Below, one piece after another: positions 50,960-61,000 of a DNA stretch of 64,000 nucleotides. Position 1 is the stretch's first letter, and the number at the start of each line of letters is the position of its first letter. Origin of the DNA: Streptosporangium canum (lineage in GTDB: Bacteria > Actinomycetota > Actinomycetes > Streptosporangiales > Streptosporangiaceae). The translations under genes and the position numbers were made by a program. The notes under the pieces were generated by a model. It saw nothing but the letters and a program-made list of their open reading frames with translations. It was not told the DNA's origin and ran no database searches. The stretch spans positions 224,993 through 288,992 of the forward strand of contig NZ_FOQY01000009.1 in NCBI RefSeq assembly GCF_900113865.1. Reading direction: 5' to 3'.

Positions 50960-51175
50960 TCGACCGGGACGGGGCCGGCCGAGATCCAGCATGCGCTGAA
51001 CGGCATGGTGGAGATCCTGGGCGAAGCGGAGCCGGTCCACAAGACGAAGATCTACGCGGGATCGGGTCTCCCGCTCAGCTGTCACCCTGAAACCAGAAAG
51101 GTGCCAGCCAGCTCAAGAGCCGACCGGCACCTCATAGGTGAACCAAGTGTGTCCGAGGGGGGACTCGAACCGTTC
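50960..51175 (+). pseudogene. C-terminal remnant of a site-specific recombinase/integrase
   Basis: One plus-strand frame reads ALNGMVEILGEAEPVHKTKI then YAGSGLPLSCHPETRKV, the C-terminal segment typical of large actinobacterial recombinases (xxKxxIYAxLGLRLTYxPxxxxV), and continues through GEPSVSEGGLEPF. The last motif is what results when a reading frame runs into the 3' end of a tRNA gene at an attachment site. No catalytic domain survives upstream. I take it as the end of an integrase gene abutting its att site. Confidence 0.55.
51150..51171 (-). other. tRNA 3'-end relic, candidate attachment site
   Basis: Read on the minus strand the 22 bases are the T-loop plus 3' acceptor of a tRNA: GGTTCGAGTCCCCCCTCGG and ACA. 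The 5' T-stem bases that should pair are not present and no anticodon arm precedes, so this is not a whole tRNA. It lies at the end of the recombinase remnant, as expected for attL or attR. The acceptor would fit a Leu-type tRNA, but that is tentative. Confidence 0.55.
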
Positions 51176-51204
51176 GCCCATCTCCTGAGTAGCTTCGACG
51201 CTCC

Positions 51205-52242
51205 GTGGCTGGACCTCTCATGTCCGGAATAGGCGTGCAGGGAGGCGGTGCCCGCAGCCACCTCAACGAGATTGGGGCCTACTTCGCGGCACACGCCCAT
51301 GCCGGGGAAGCCCAGCAACCGCCAGTTCAGGAGCTTCAGCAGACGCTCTCAACTGCGCCCAGGACTGCGGTGGTAAGGGGGCAGGAACTCGATGATCGCA
51401 ACACCGAACCCCTTCCCGCATCCCAGCAACCTGATCAACCCGGAAGCCAGGCCGTGCGCAGCCCCTCGACACCAGAAATTGCCGGGGAGGTGGTTCCGGT
51501 CGAAGGGGCTTGGGTCGAGCGTACTCAGCGAGATCGGGCTGGGGACCGGGTCATCCTGGGTTTTGCGGTGGCTGTCCTGCTGGCGGTTGCCGGCGCGGCC
51601 GCCTACGTCTCGTACCACCACTTCTACGGTCTGGCGATCGCTCTGGGTGAGCGGCACGACATGGCCATTCTGTATCCGGCGATGTCCGACGGTGTGATCG
51701 TCATGGCGTCGCTGGTGATGGTCTACTGCTCGCGTCGTCGGCTACGTGTGCCGGTGCTGGCGTGGGTGGCGCTCGCCTTGGGCGGGGCGGTGACGCTGGC
51801 GGCGAACGTGGCGCACGGCTGGTCCGGCGGACTCGGGTCGCGCCTGGTCAGCGCTCTGGCACCGCTGGCCTTCGCGGGCGCGTACGAACTGCTCATGTGG
51901 ATTGTCCGGAACACCCGGCAACCGTTCACCGAGACGCTGGCCAAGGACCACGTGTGCCAGCCCGTTGAGACTCTCGTCGAGGTGGAACGCGTCATGCCGG
52001 TGCTGCCCACCGACCGGTACGAGGCGGCGCGGCTCACCTATATCGAGAGCCTCAGTGAGGGCAATCAGCGGGTCGGCCGACGCCCGCTGATGAGCCGGTG
52101 GGGACTGGAACAGCGTGAGGCCGAGGAGATCATCGCCGAGGTGGAGAAGGAGCGGGCCCACGCCATCGTCGAGGTGGCCGATTCAGAGAGTGTCGTGTCG
52201 CCGCTGGGCGGCCCTCGTTCAACCGGCACGAGCGAGGCCTGA
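51205..52242 (+). CDS. DUF2637 (SpdA-like) membrane protein of an actinomycete mobile element
   Basis: The 345-residue protein has a polar N-terminal 110 residues, four membrane helices (VILGFAVAVLLAVAGAAAYV; LYPAMSDGVIVMASLVMVYC; VPVLAWVALALGGAVTLAAN; SALAPLAFAGAYELLMWIV) typical of DUF2637, and a charged C-terminus with a helix-turn-helix-like tail. DUF2637 proteins occur on actinomycete integrative conjugative elements as plasmid-spread (Spd) proteins. Start is uncertain (GTG 51205 or ATG 51220). It sits just inside the tRNA relic and is what remains of the element's transfer module. Confidence 0.8.
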   Translation: MAGPLMSGIGVQGGGARSHLNEIGAYFAAHAHAGEAQQPPVQELQQTLSTAPRTAVVRGQELDDRNTEPLPASQQPDQPGSQAVRSPSTPEIAGEVVPVEGAWVERTQRDRAGDRVILGFAVAVLLAVAGAAAYVSYHHFYGLAIALGERHDMAILYPAMSDGVIVMASLVMVYCSRRRLRVPVLAWVALALGGAVTLAANVAHGWSGGLGSRLVSALAPLAFAGAYELLMWIVRNTRQPFTETLAKDHVCQPVETLVEVERVMPVLPTDRYEAARLTYIESLSEGNQRVGRRPLMSRWGLEQREAEEIIAEVEKERAHAIVEVADSESVVSPLGGPRSTGTSEA

Positions 52243-52276
52243 GGCGGCGTAATGAAGGACATCGGTAACGGGGTGG

Positions 52277-52440
52277 TCAGGCCGTCCTCCAGTCGTCCAG
52301 CTCGGTCATCGGGCGGCCTCTCATCTTGAAACGATCAAGGTTCTGGGTCGCGATAAGGCATTTATCGCGACCCAGGATTGACGCCAAGATCAGTTTGGAT
52401 TCCGCGGAGCATGGGCGCGTGCCGCTGAACTCCGCTTGCG
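52277..52440 (-). pseudogene. Possible PIN-domain toxin C-terminal fragment
   Basis: A minus-strand frame ending in TGA at 52277-52279 reads ESKLILASILGRDK, then CLIATQNLDRFKMRG and RPMTELDDWRTA. The ATQNLDRF segment resembles the last beta-strand and the TxNxxDF motif of VapC-type PIN nucleases. No start and no N-terminal aspartate cluster are seen. The match is weak, and the region could be unrelated. Confidence 0.3.
52343..52375. repeat. Perfect 14-bp inverted repeat with 5-bp loop
   Basis: CTGGGTCGCGATAA at 52343-52356 and TTATCGCGACCCAG at 52362-52375 form a perfect stem. It lies within the possible PIN fragment and has no T tract, so it could be a recombination or regulatory site rather than a terminator. 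Confidence 0.6.
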
Positions 52441-52581
52441 ACTAGAGGATTCGTACGTCCGAAGCAACGGCAATCATTCGTGTGGATACGTCACCGACAA
52501 GCTAGAGATCCTCCTCCTCAATGGAGGAGGTGACGCCAGGTAGCAGTTCCGCTTTAGACAAAAGCGATCTGGTATGTGAGG

Positions 52582-52640
52582 TGGTGGGGCGCCAGGGATC
52601 GAATCCTGAACCTACGGATTAAAAGTTAGTTCGATTGATA
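52582..52640 (-). other. 3'-half relic of a tRNA-Lys gene, candidate attachment site
   Basis: On the minus strand the sequence contains an anticodon loop CTTTTAA (TTT, Lys) followed by TCCGTAGGTT, a T-arm CAGG-ATTCGAT-CCTG and an acceptor ending GGCGCCCCACCA. The D-arm and 5' acceptor are absent. A 3' tRNA half with CCA is the typical scar of an element that integrated into a tRNA-Lys gene. It lies just left of the nuclease-STAND pair and may mark that island's edge. Confidence 0.6.
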
Positions 52641-52984
52641 TCGCTCAGTGTCGCGGGATGACGTTTTCTATCGCTGTGTCCGAGATCATCCCTGTCATTG
52701 TGCCAGGAAGTGACGATGGATGCTGCCCCATATCGCGTACACGCGAGCAACCACCGAGCAACCAGGCGTTCTTGACCATCGATATTATGTGCCATTCATC
52801 CCTTCTTAGCGCGGCCGTAAAGAGTGGCTGTTTGGTGACGATCAACGTGTGCGAGCAGCCGTGGAGCAGCTTAGCGACCCGCGCAGTCGTGGAACGTTTT
52901 CATCGGCACATTTGTGGCGCTTCTCGACTGTAGTTCGGCGTCAGATTTAAGTGGCGTGAGCCCCGGCTACGAGTGTTTGCTCAC
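52641..52984. other. Low-GC, gene-free stretch of the island
   Basis: No conserved protein is recognised; GC is visibly lower than the window average. Short open frames lack ribosome-binding sites and family features. Confidence 0.4.
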
Positions 52985-55900
52985 CTACGCCGGTTCAAGC
53001 GGTATGTCGCTAGGCAGGTTCCAGGTAGTTTCGTTTGATCTGTCTCCGCCAACGTGCAGGGTGCGCACGTTGGCGTCAAGCAGTCGAATACTGGTTCCGT
53101 CAAAGAGATATGACGCCGAGTAGCTGCGAGAGAATGGCTCCCCATCGGGGGGCCGTTGATATTCGGACGCGGTAGTTTCCTTCTCCGCCAGAACTGTCCA
53201 CAGCAGGCACTGCCCGCTTGCGGTGAGCGCCGCGCTAAGTGCTTCGGTGGTGACATGGACGGTGTCGGGGCCCACTTCGCGGGCCGCGAAGCTCTCCACC
53301 ACCAACGTGCCTGCTCTTCCCCACTGGAAGTCGCCGATACGCTCTAGGCCCAATACTGAGCAGAACGCCGTCGAGGGCAGAAATGTGTAGAGGTGTTTGC
53401 TTGCCGACTGGTCCCAGTCGTTGACGCCGCCGTATCGGGTAGTCGCGACAATGAGGGCCCCCGGCAAGGATGTTTCCCCGTAGCGGGTACCATTTCGATT
53501 ATCCAGGTCAGGCCAGCCCGGCTTGTACGGGTGATCGGCGAGTAGCAGACCGGACGGGCTCCCTGACTCGGGCATCCATCGGCCATAGAAGTCTTTGCCT
53601 TCGGCCCATTGTGCCCATGCGTCGGTGTCCGCCGCGTCGATGAGGTACGAGCGGATTTGGGCCCAAATGGTGTGGTGAGGTGTGCCCGCAGCTGCATCGT
53701 CTGGGTTCTGTGGCTGCGACCACTGATAATGGCCCTCCAGCACCTGCCAGGTTATGCCTGCCGCGTTCGTGGAGATAAGGAGACGGTCGACCGGCGGGCT
53801 GTGCTCGTCGTTGCTCGCCCACTCGGGATCGAGGTGGTCAGGGAAGGTTGCGTTGACGGGTGCGTACCAGGTGGCGGGTGTGTCCGCATAGACCCGATTT
53901 TCGGTTCGGCGTTGCAGCATCGTCGGATCGATGTCGTGACCGTAGATGTCGAGGGGCGTCTCGTAGCGGCTTCGCTGGTCGTCGCGACGGCTCGGATTGA
54001 GTTCATAGCGGTCGGTCATTCGTCCGACGAGTTGGTTGAAGGCTATCCAGAGGTACTTCTGTGCGTATCCATCATGCTTCTTGCCATCCGGCGAGGAGGC
54101 TCGCGGAAGGTTCCGGTCGATGATGCCGAAGCGCTCCGGTGTCCATCCGAGTTGAAGAGCCTGCTCGAACAGGATGGTGCCGAGGTAATCGGCATCGATC
54201 TCGTGATCGAGCTTGAAGCTATGGACCATGGAATCGACAACGTATTTGCGGAAATCGCTGAGGTCGGACATCACGGGATGGCGGATAGGGCTATACCTGT
54301 AGTTCGGTGGCCCGGCCAGTTCTTCGATCTCGGCCTGCGACCGTTGCGGCGCGATCCAGTCCGAGGCGTACGGCGGGTGGAAGCGCGTGGCGAGGTCCTC
54401 AATACCAGGCTGCCAGCCGTGTTCCAATGCAGCGTCGATCGCGCGACGTGCATAGTCTCGGCTGAGGTAGTTCTGTGGCCAGTATCGGCGGTCAAGGGTG
54501 AAATTGAGTACCGCTTCGGCGATGCCGATGGCGATGCCTGGGCTCAAGGTACGTTGGGCGATGCCGCAGCCGGCCGCCAGCAATCGCTCCTCGATGTAGT
54601 CGTCGCTGCCGTTGCTAAAGCCTTGCAGAATCGAGTTGTAGACATGCGGCGCAGGCTCCAGCAGCGCGATGATTGCTTTTGTGGCGTCGTCTCGCGTAGG
54701 GCGGTGAGAGGATGACAACGTCCAGCAGAGAGCGAGTGCTGCGAGATAGCGGGTCTCGTCGTTGGCATCGGAGCTGGCCTCCGACCAAGCCCAATCAATC
54801 AAACTGGGGAGATGACCAGCGAACTCGTCCTGGCAGTCACAAAAGTATGACCAGGTTGTGTCCCGTTCAGGCAGGCTAAGCTCGGCAAGTTGACGATGCA
54901 GCCACTCGGCATTAAGCGGATGGCCCGGCACGGTGGCGACCTGCAGCATGGCGGTGTTGGCGTCATCGGTGAAGCCCGGGTTGCGTTGTAGCTCCACGAC
55001 GATCTCCGCAGTGCGATCATTGACCGCTTCGAGCTTCCGCCAACCAAGGCTGAACAGAAAGTCGGTATGAGCATACGGATGGTACTCAGCGGTTGAGATC
55101 TGCAGTATGTCGACTAACTCGACGCCGAATACCTCGGGGAGGATCGCGGCTAGGGCCTGCATCACTCCCGCATTGGTGAACCATCGCTCGGCCAGCCGGC
55201 TCACTTCAGCCTTCGCCCCATCAAGACCTTCCGCCGTGATCAGCTTCGCCAAAGCAATGTCACCGAGCCGCTCGTATCCGAATCTGATGTACTCGGTGCC
55301 GTCGATTGAAAGGTTCGCTAGAACGGCCTCCTTCAGCAGGCCGTTGAGTAGACTCTGGCTCCATTTACGGTCCGGAAGTAGCGCTGACGTGATGCGGTCG
55401 ACGTCCGCCCTGAGCAGCCTGCGTCCCTGAGCGTGCATGGCAGCGGTGATTTGCTCGACGGCGCGGCGGACGAGTGCGCTGGTGCGGTCATAGTCGCAGC
55501 GTTCTCCGGCAGAGAGCCGAATGTCCATCGCGTCGAGAAAGCTGTCGTAGATCCACGATGTTCCGATTCCTGTACGAGGGAAGCGGCGCTTTCCGCTGGT
55601 TATCAGCGCCGTGCAGAGGAGTTTAAGGAACAGCGGGTTGGTGAATTCGGGGTCCATCATCGGGAACGAGGGCCGCTCGATGCCATACCAGTCGAGGAAC
55701 TGCCGAATTGCGTCGCGAGGAACCTCCTCGAATCCAGTGTGTTGAAACACAGGGAGCCGAGCCTGCAATATATCCGACAACGTGTCGGCGAGAAATTCGG
55801 TGCGACAGGAGAGGACGAGTCTGATGTGACGGTACTTGGCGACGTCGTTGAGGAAGCTGGACAAGTACCTGTTCCACAGCTGCCGGTCGGCTGGTTCGTT

Positions 55901-57232
55901 CAACCCGTCGATGACGATCAGGCCGATTTCGCCGATGGCCTGGCAGGCAGCGTCGAAGGTGGTCAGTAGCTGGCTTGCCGGGTTTTGAAATCCGATGATC
56001 CTACCCAGGTCGGCTTCGATGGGACCGTGTTCGAACTGCTCACCGAGCGCAATGATCGTTGGCAAGGCGTTCGCGGCACGCGTTTTGGCGAGGTCGCACA
56101 GCAGGTGAGTCTTCCCCGCGCCGCCCGTGCCGGTGACGAGGATCGCTGCTGCCTCGAAGCCGCGCCATGCACGACCGGCGCGCAGCTCGTTTAGCTCGGC
56201 AACCGCTGATCGAATCGCCGCGATCTGGCCGTAGAGGCTGCCCGCGTTGTCGGTGTAATAGCGATCCTTGAGGCAATGCTGCCGGAGCAGGTCCGAGACG
56301 CTCGCTGAGGGAGCCTCAATGGCCTCGATCGCTGGGGTGAAGTCGGGCAGCACCCCATGTGGTTGCCGGGCCTGCCTCGCGGCTTCGGTCACTAGCTCTT
56401 CGAGGCCATCGAGGCGCTCATTTAGCACCGCGATCGCGGGCTCGAACAAGTCTGGGCGTTCTCCGGGCACCGACAGGCCATAGATGCCCCGGGCCTTGCG
56501 GAGGGCAGCCAGTGCGTTCCGAATATCGTGTTCGAACGCAGGGGTGCGAGCCAGGCCGTCGAAGACGGCACTGATGGGTAGTTCCACGTTCAGCGCAGGG
56601 CTGTATCGGCCGCCTGCGTCGGCTTCGACCCGAGCCGCAATCTCGCGGAATCGATCTTCCGCGAAGACGTCCAGATCGAACCAGTAGCGCAATCGCCCCG
56701 CTTGCGACGGCTGGAGCAAGCACTCGTTAAGTTGGGTCTCGCCGATGTATTCGAACGTCACCGCCCTGCCTGCCGATGCGCCGGCCGCTTCCCATCTCCT
56801 GACGTGCTCTTTCCATTTCGTCCATGCGCTCTTCGTCTTGGCAGTATCACCACCGGGCCGGTTGTACGGCAGGAGCACGTAGTATCGCTCAAGAGTGGGT
56901 TCGGTCGTCAGGACACGGCGAATCGACTTGTCGACCTGCGCGAGAGCGTCGTCGTCAAGCGTGAACAGGTACTTCGCCTGCCAGCCCCAGACCGCGCCGC
57001 CAGGCAGTTCGCCTCGTCCTTCCCGTCCCCCATCGGGGTTGCCAAACGTGGTAAACGTCGTGCTCGACGGCCACGTGACCAGACCGCCGTAAATCATTAG
57101 CTGGTTACCGAGCTCCTCGAACCCGTCACGACGCGATCCCGACGGCGCTTTGCCGCGGATCTGATGCCAGTTGATCTCAGGGAGTTGAGTCACGGAGTCT
57201 CGCATTTCGGCGGCAGAAACAACGCTAGGCAC
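52985..57232 (-). CDS. Nuclease-STAND/NACHT-type NTPase fusion A (putative defence sensor-effector)
   Basis: The 1415-residue protein starts with a PD-(D/E)XK-like nuclease (GFEELGNQLM 37-46, GNPDGGREGRG, VWGWQAKY 81-88, where D67 and the QxK pair are the likely active residues). A helical linker leads to a P-loop NTPase: Walker A GTGGAGKTHLL (368-378), Walker B LIVIDGLNEPA (438-448) and LVLSCRTEF (472-480), in the STAND/NACHT style. The remaining 900 residues are helical repeat-like, with KYLWIAFNQLVGRMTDRY near 1059. It is colinear with the divergent protein at 58064. By analogy with Avs and bNACHT proteins it may recognise a phage protein and unleash the nuclease; this is inference. GC is lower than the genome, suggesting transfer. 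Confidence 0.75.
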   Translation of the reverse strand: MPSVVSAAEMRDSVTQLPEINWHQIRGKAPSGSRRDGFEELGNQLMIYGGLVTWPSSTTFTTFGNPDGGREGRGELPGGAVWGWQAKYLFTLDDDALAQVDKSIRRVLTTEPTLERYYVLLPYNRPGGDTAKTKSAWTKWKEHVRRWEAAGASAGRAVTFEYIGETQLNECLLQPSQAGRLRYWFDLDVFAEDRFREIAARVEADAGGRYSPALNVELPISAVFDGLARTPAFEHDIRNALAALRKARGIYGLSVPGERPDLFEPAIAVLNERLDGLEELVTEAARQARQPHGVLPDFTPAIEAIEAPSASVSDLLRQHCLKDRYYTDNAGSLYGQIAAIRSAVAELNELRAGRAWRGFEAAAILVTGTGGAGKTHLLCDLAKTRAANALPTIIALGEQFEHGPIEADLGRIIGFQNPASQLLTTFDAACQAIGEIGLIVIDGLNEPADRQLWNRYLSSFLNDVAKYRHIRLVLSCRTEFLADTLSDILQARLPVFQHTGFEEVPRDAIRQFLDWYGIERPSFPMMDPEFTNPLFLKLLCTALITSGKRRFPRTGIGTSWIYDSFLDAMDIRLSAGERCDYDRTSALVRRAVEQITAAMHAQGRRLLRADVDRITSALLPDRKWSQSLLNGLLKEAVLANLSIDGTEYIRFGYERLGDIALAKLITAEGLDGAKAEVSRLAERWFTNAGVMQALAAILPEVFGVELVDILQISTAEYHPYAHTDFLFSLGWRKLEAVNDRTAEIVVELQRNPGFTDDANTAMLQVATVPGHPLNAEWLHRQLAELSLPERDTTWSYFCDCQDEFAGHLPSLIDWAWSEASSDANDETRYLAALALCWTLSSSHRPTRDDATKAIIALLEPAPHVYNSILQGFSNGSDDYIEERLLAAGCGIAQRTLSPGIAIGIAEAVLNFTLDRRYWPQNYLSRDYARRAIDAALEHGWQPGIEDLATRFHPPYASDWIAPQRSQAEIEELAGPPNYRYSPIRHPVMSDLSDFRKYVVDSMVHSFKLDHEIDADYLGTILFEQALQLGWTPERFGIIDRNLPRASSPDGKKHDGYAQKYLWIAFNQLVGRMTDRYELNPSRRDDQRSRYETPLDIYGHDIDPTMLQRRTENRVYADTPATWYAPVNATFPDHLDPEWASNDEHSPPVDRLLISTNAAGITWQVLEGHYQWSQPQNPDDAAAGTPHHTIWAQIRSYLIDAADTDAWAQWAEGKDFYGRWMPESGSPSGLLLADHPYKPGWPDLDNRNGTRYGETSLPGALIVATTRYGGVNDWDQSASKHLYTFLPSTAFCSVLGLERIGDFQWGRAGTLVVESFAAREVGPDTVHVTTEALSAALTASGQCLLWTVLAEKETTASEYQRPPDGEPFSRSYSASYLFDGTSIRLLDANVRTLHVGGDRSNETTWNLPSDIPLEPA

Positions 57233-57266
57233 GGTCCAAGATGGTCACTTTAGTTGCCGTTCCGCC

Positions 57267-57791
57267 TCATTTGCCACACCCCCGATCGACCTTGAAAGCT
57301 CGGCAGCTGCGAGGATCGAGGCGAGGTCGAGTTCCCCCGCGGTCCTGCTGGAAGTGGTCGTACGTGGCAAAAGGCATAGCGCGATGCTTGGCGTGGAAGA
57401 GCATCACGCCCGCCCAGTCGTCGATCCACCCAGCCAGAGCGACAGGGTTGCCGTCGCTGCAGCGACTGGTCCCGTCGATTTCCGGGTGGCAAGTCACGGT
57501 GTAGCCCATCCGGAGAAGGCACTCGTGCAGGTACAACTCGAAGAAGGCCCCCTTGGACTGCCGGTCGTTCCTGGAGCGCAGCCGTCCCCTGACGTCCGCT
57601 TGGGCGTCCGAGCAGAGCTGAGAGAACCAGTCCTCGATCAGGTCCCGGACCTGGTCCCAAAAGGGACCTGCCACACGGTCGATGAACTGGGAATGGCTGT
57701 CCCCGTGCCCGGCCGGGGACGGGTCGGTTCGCTCGACCGCCGAGAAGATGTTCACGCCGATCATCACACCCGGCCACCGGCTCCGGGGCAA
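57267..57791 (-). pseudogene. Decayed nuclease-like fragment between the STAND genes
   Basis: The frame (TTG start) reads FWDQVRDLIEDWFSQLCSDA, then QSKGAFFELYLHECLLRMGY, TVTCHPEIDGTSRCSDG. The GAFFELYLHExLxxxG...HPxxxGTSRRPDF pattern belongs to actinobacterial proteins with a restriction-nuclease-like N-terminus; here the expected RRPDF reads RCSDG and the rest is unrelated sequence. It lies head to tail with STAND gene A and divergent from gene B. Probably a disrupted gene, not a third subunit. Confidence 0.5.
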
Positions 57792-58063
57792 GGCGGATTA
57801 CCGCCCGGCAAAGGACTTGTGAACCCCAACCAGGGCCGCGCCGACCACGAGCGTGATCGGTTCGACCCGAAATGCAACGTCCGAGGGGTCTGTACGCAGA
57901 TCTTGCGTCCAGGTTCGCGGTCGCTGTCACAGGAGTGCATTCGACGTCATACCACGGCCGACGTAGAGGGGGCTGGGTCGCGCCAGCGTCCGGCCGTAAG
58001 TTTCGAGGTGGACCGGTAGCGTTTCTCCCAAACCCCGACCGCAACATCCCGAAGGACACCCCC

Positions 58064-61000
58064 GTGAACATCCCCGATATCGAATTCACGTGGATTCGGT
58101 CACTCGGCCCTGGCGGGCAACGCGACGGGTACGAGCAGTTCATCTGCCAACAGGTTGCACAGGAGCCGCCCACGGCCGACGCCAAGTTCGTCTCACTGCA
58201 CGGAGCCGGAGGCGACGGCGGCGTCGAGTGCTACTGGACGCTGCCCGACGGCACCGAGCACGGCTGGCAGGCCAAGTACTGGACCACCCACGCCGACGTC
58301 GACAAGGCCCAGCTCGACAAGTCCGTCAAGGCCGCCCTAGACCAGCATCCGAACCTGACCAAGTACACGATTGCCATCCCTGCTGACCCGACCGGCCGCA
58401 CCGGAGGCCGCGGCAAGTCCCTGCTGGAGAAGATCAACAATTCGGGAGGCTGGCTCGAGGACTGGAAATCCATGTCCACCGTGCGTGGCATGACGGTGGA
58501 GTTCGAGTTCGAGTGGGCGACGAACATCATCACCCGTCTCGAAGGCCTTGACACCACCGGCATCCAGCGCCGGTACTGGTTCGACGCCGATGTCCTCGCC
58601 GCCCAGTGGTGGGAAGATCGGCTGCAGGAGGCGATTGACGCCGCCCGGCCCCGGTACATGCCCGAGTTGAACGTTGAGGTGCCCGCCGCTAGGTCCATCG
58701 CAGCGCTCTGCTCCGACGACGAGTGGTGGGCGGTCGTCAGTGACCAGATCGATAAGGTCAACGACTCCGCCCGCCGCGTACGCAACGTCAAGCACGAAGT
58801 ACCCACCGCAGACCTGAACACAGCCCTTGATGCCGCCACGAAGGTTACTGGCGCGCTAGCCGCCTGGCACACCTCGCGCACGACCACCGGACTCGACGAC
58901 CTCGCTCAAGCGCTCGACGAGGCCTCGAAAATCGTCAGCGACCAAGAAGCTGTCGAAGTCGCAGCGATGGACGCCAAGTATCCCGGCGACGACTGGGACA
59001 CCCCGAGCTGGCGGCAGTTCCAAGCCGGGTACCAGATATCATTCCCCGCGGCAGCAGTCGACGCCCTGCGTGAACTCGGCGAAAAGCTCATTGACGCCAC
59101 CGGACTCCTCATCGGCCCGGTTGGTCGGCTCGCCGCCGCCCAGGCCGCACTCATGACTGGTGCCGCCGGCATCGGCAAGACCTACCTCGCCATCGACGCC
59201 GTCGCCCGGCGCCTTAGCCAAGGCCGCCCCAGCGTCATGATGCACGGCCGCTGGTTCACCGACCGCGACCCGCTGACCCACCTGCGTGACGTGCTCAAGA
59301 TGCCCTCCGACCTCACCGGCGAGGAAGCCATCGCGCTCCTCGACGAGAGCGGACGTGCCGCAGGCGTTTCGACCCTTCTCGTCATCGATGCGCTCAACGA
59401 CACCCGGCCACGGTCCACATGGCGTGACAACCTCGAACGGCTTATTACCACCGTCCGCCGATACCCGAACGTCCGGCTCCTTCTCACCGCCCGTACGCAC
59501 TACATCGGCCAGGTCCTCCCGTCCGGACTCATCCTGCCGCGGTTCGAGCACACCGGGTTCGAAGGGATCGAGTTCGAAGCGGTCAGCGAGTACGCCGCGT
59601 TCTACGGCCTTGAGCCGCCGACATCGCCGCCCATCCACGGCGAGTTCGACAACCCGCTGTACCTGCGCCTGGTCTGCGAAGCGCTCAAGAACAACACCAG
59701 GCTGTCCCTCGACCAGGCCACCATGGGCCTCGACGAGCTGACCCGGATGGTCCTCGACAATGCGAACAACATCGTCAGTGACCGGATCGACGCCTCACCG
59801 TCCGACCGCCTTGTCCACCAGGCCATGTACGCCCTCGCCGCAGCCCTCGCCGACAGCGGCAACCCGTCGCTGACTCGCACCCAGGCTCAAGCCCTGCTGA
59901 CACCGATCTGGTCCGACAGGAGCGCCGAGAAGTCACTCCTCGACGCGCTCATCGCCCAGGGGCTCATCGAAGAGGACGTCGTCCTCGACGGCAGCCCCTA
60001 CGGCACGGACATCATCACCATCACGTTTGAACGCATCGGACACCACCTCATCGTCTCTGACGCCCTCTCTGGCGTCAGAGACGCCGCAGGCATCAAGGCC
60101 GAGTTCGGCGGCCGTCTCGGCACGGTCATCGGCCTCGGCGGCACGATCGACCTCGGCCTCCTCGAAGCAACTTCCGTCGTGGTCGCGGAACGGTTCGGGC
60201 TCGAGCTCACCGAGTTTCACGCTGAAATCAGTGACGACGATGCCCTCGCCGCAGCCGTCATCGCCGGAATCGGATGGCGTAACGACAGGTCAATCAACAA
60301 TGTCACCCGTGAGATCGTCGTTGACGCGCTCCGCCGGGTCGGCGTGTGTTCCGATGCGTTGACGATGCTGTTCCGTCTGGCCGCCCGCCCCGACCACCCC
60401 CTGAACGCCGATTGGCTCCACGGGTTCCTCACCCGCCTGAACATGGGAGCCCGGGACTCGTTCCTGCCCGGTTGGTTCCACATCACGCACGGCACCAGCG
60501 GGGCTGTCGACCGGCTTATCCGGTGGGCTAGGGAGAAGCTGCTAGACCAAGTCGGTGAATCAACCACCCGCCTATGGGTGACCGCGCTGCTGTGGGCCAC
60601 CAGCGCCAGCGACCGCCGCGTCCGGGACTCGGCAACCATCGCCGCCGTCCGTCTCCTGACCCGCCACCCGGGCCAGGCGGCCGGGCTGCTGGGCCGGTTC
60701 GCCGTGGTCGACGACGAGTGGGTCGTCGAACGAGCCTTCGAGGCCGCGTATGCGGCCCTCCTTGCGAACGGCGCCCAAAGTGACTGGGCTGCCGCGGCCG
60801 AGGTGGTTTGGAAGAACATCTTTTCTGTGTCATCGGCCGTTACCCCGAACGCCGCCGTGCGTGATGCCGCCCGCAGCATCCTCGAAGCCGCCAATAACCG
60901 CGAAGCCCTCCCCGTTGGCGTCACCGTCGATCAGTTCCGGCCGCCCTACACGAGCGATTGGCCCCTCACCTGGCCCACCGACACAGACATTGCCGCGTAC

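Noticed and set aside
51150..51171. Complete tRNA gene
   Set aside because: Only T-loop and 3' acceptor are present; no anticodon or D-arm.
52343..52375. Rho-independent terminator
   Set aside because: Perfect stem but no T tract, and no gene ends there in either direction.
52582..52640. Functional tRNA-Lys
   Set aside because: 5' acceptor and D-arm are missing.
57872..58063. Upstream extension of STAND protein B
   Set aside because: No ribosome-binding site at the upstream start, whereas GAAGGA precedes the GTG at 58064 and the protein there begins like its paralogue.
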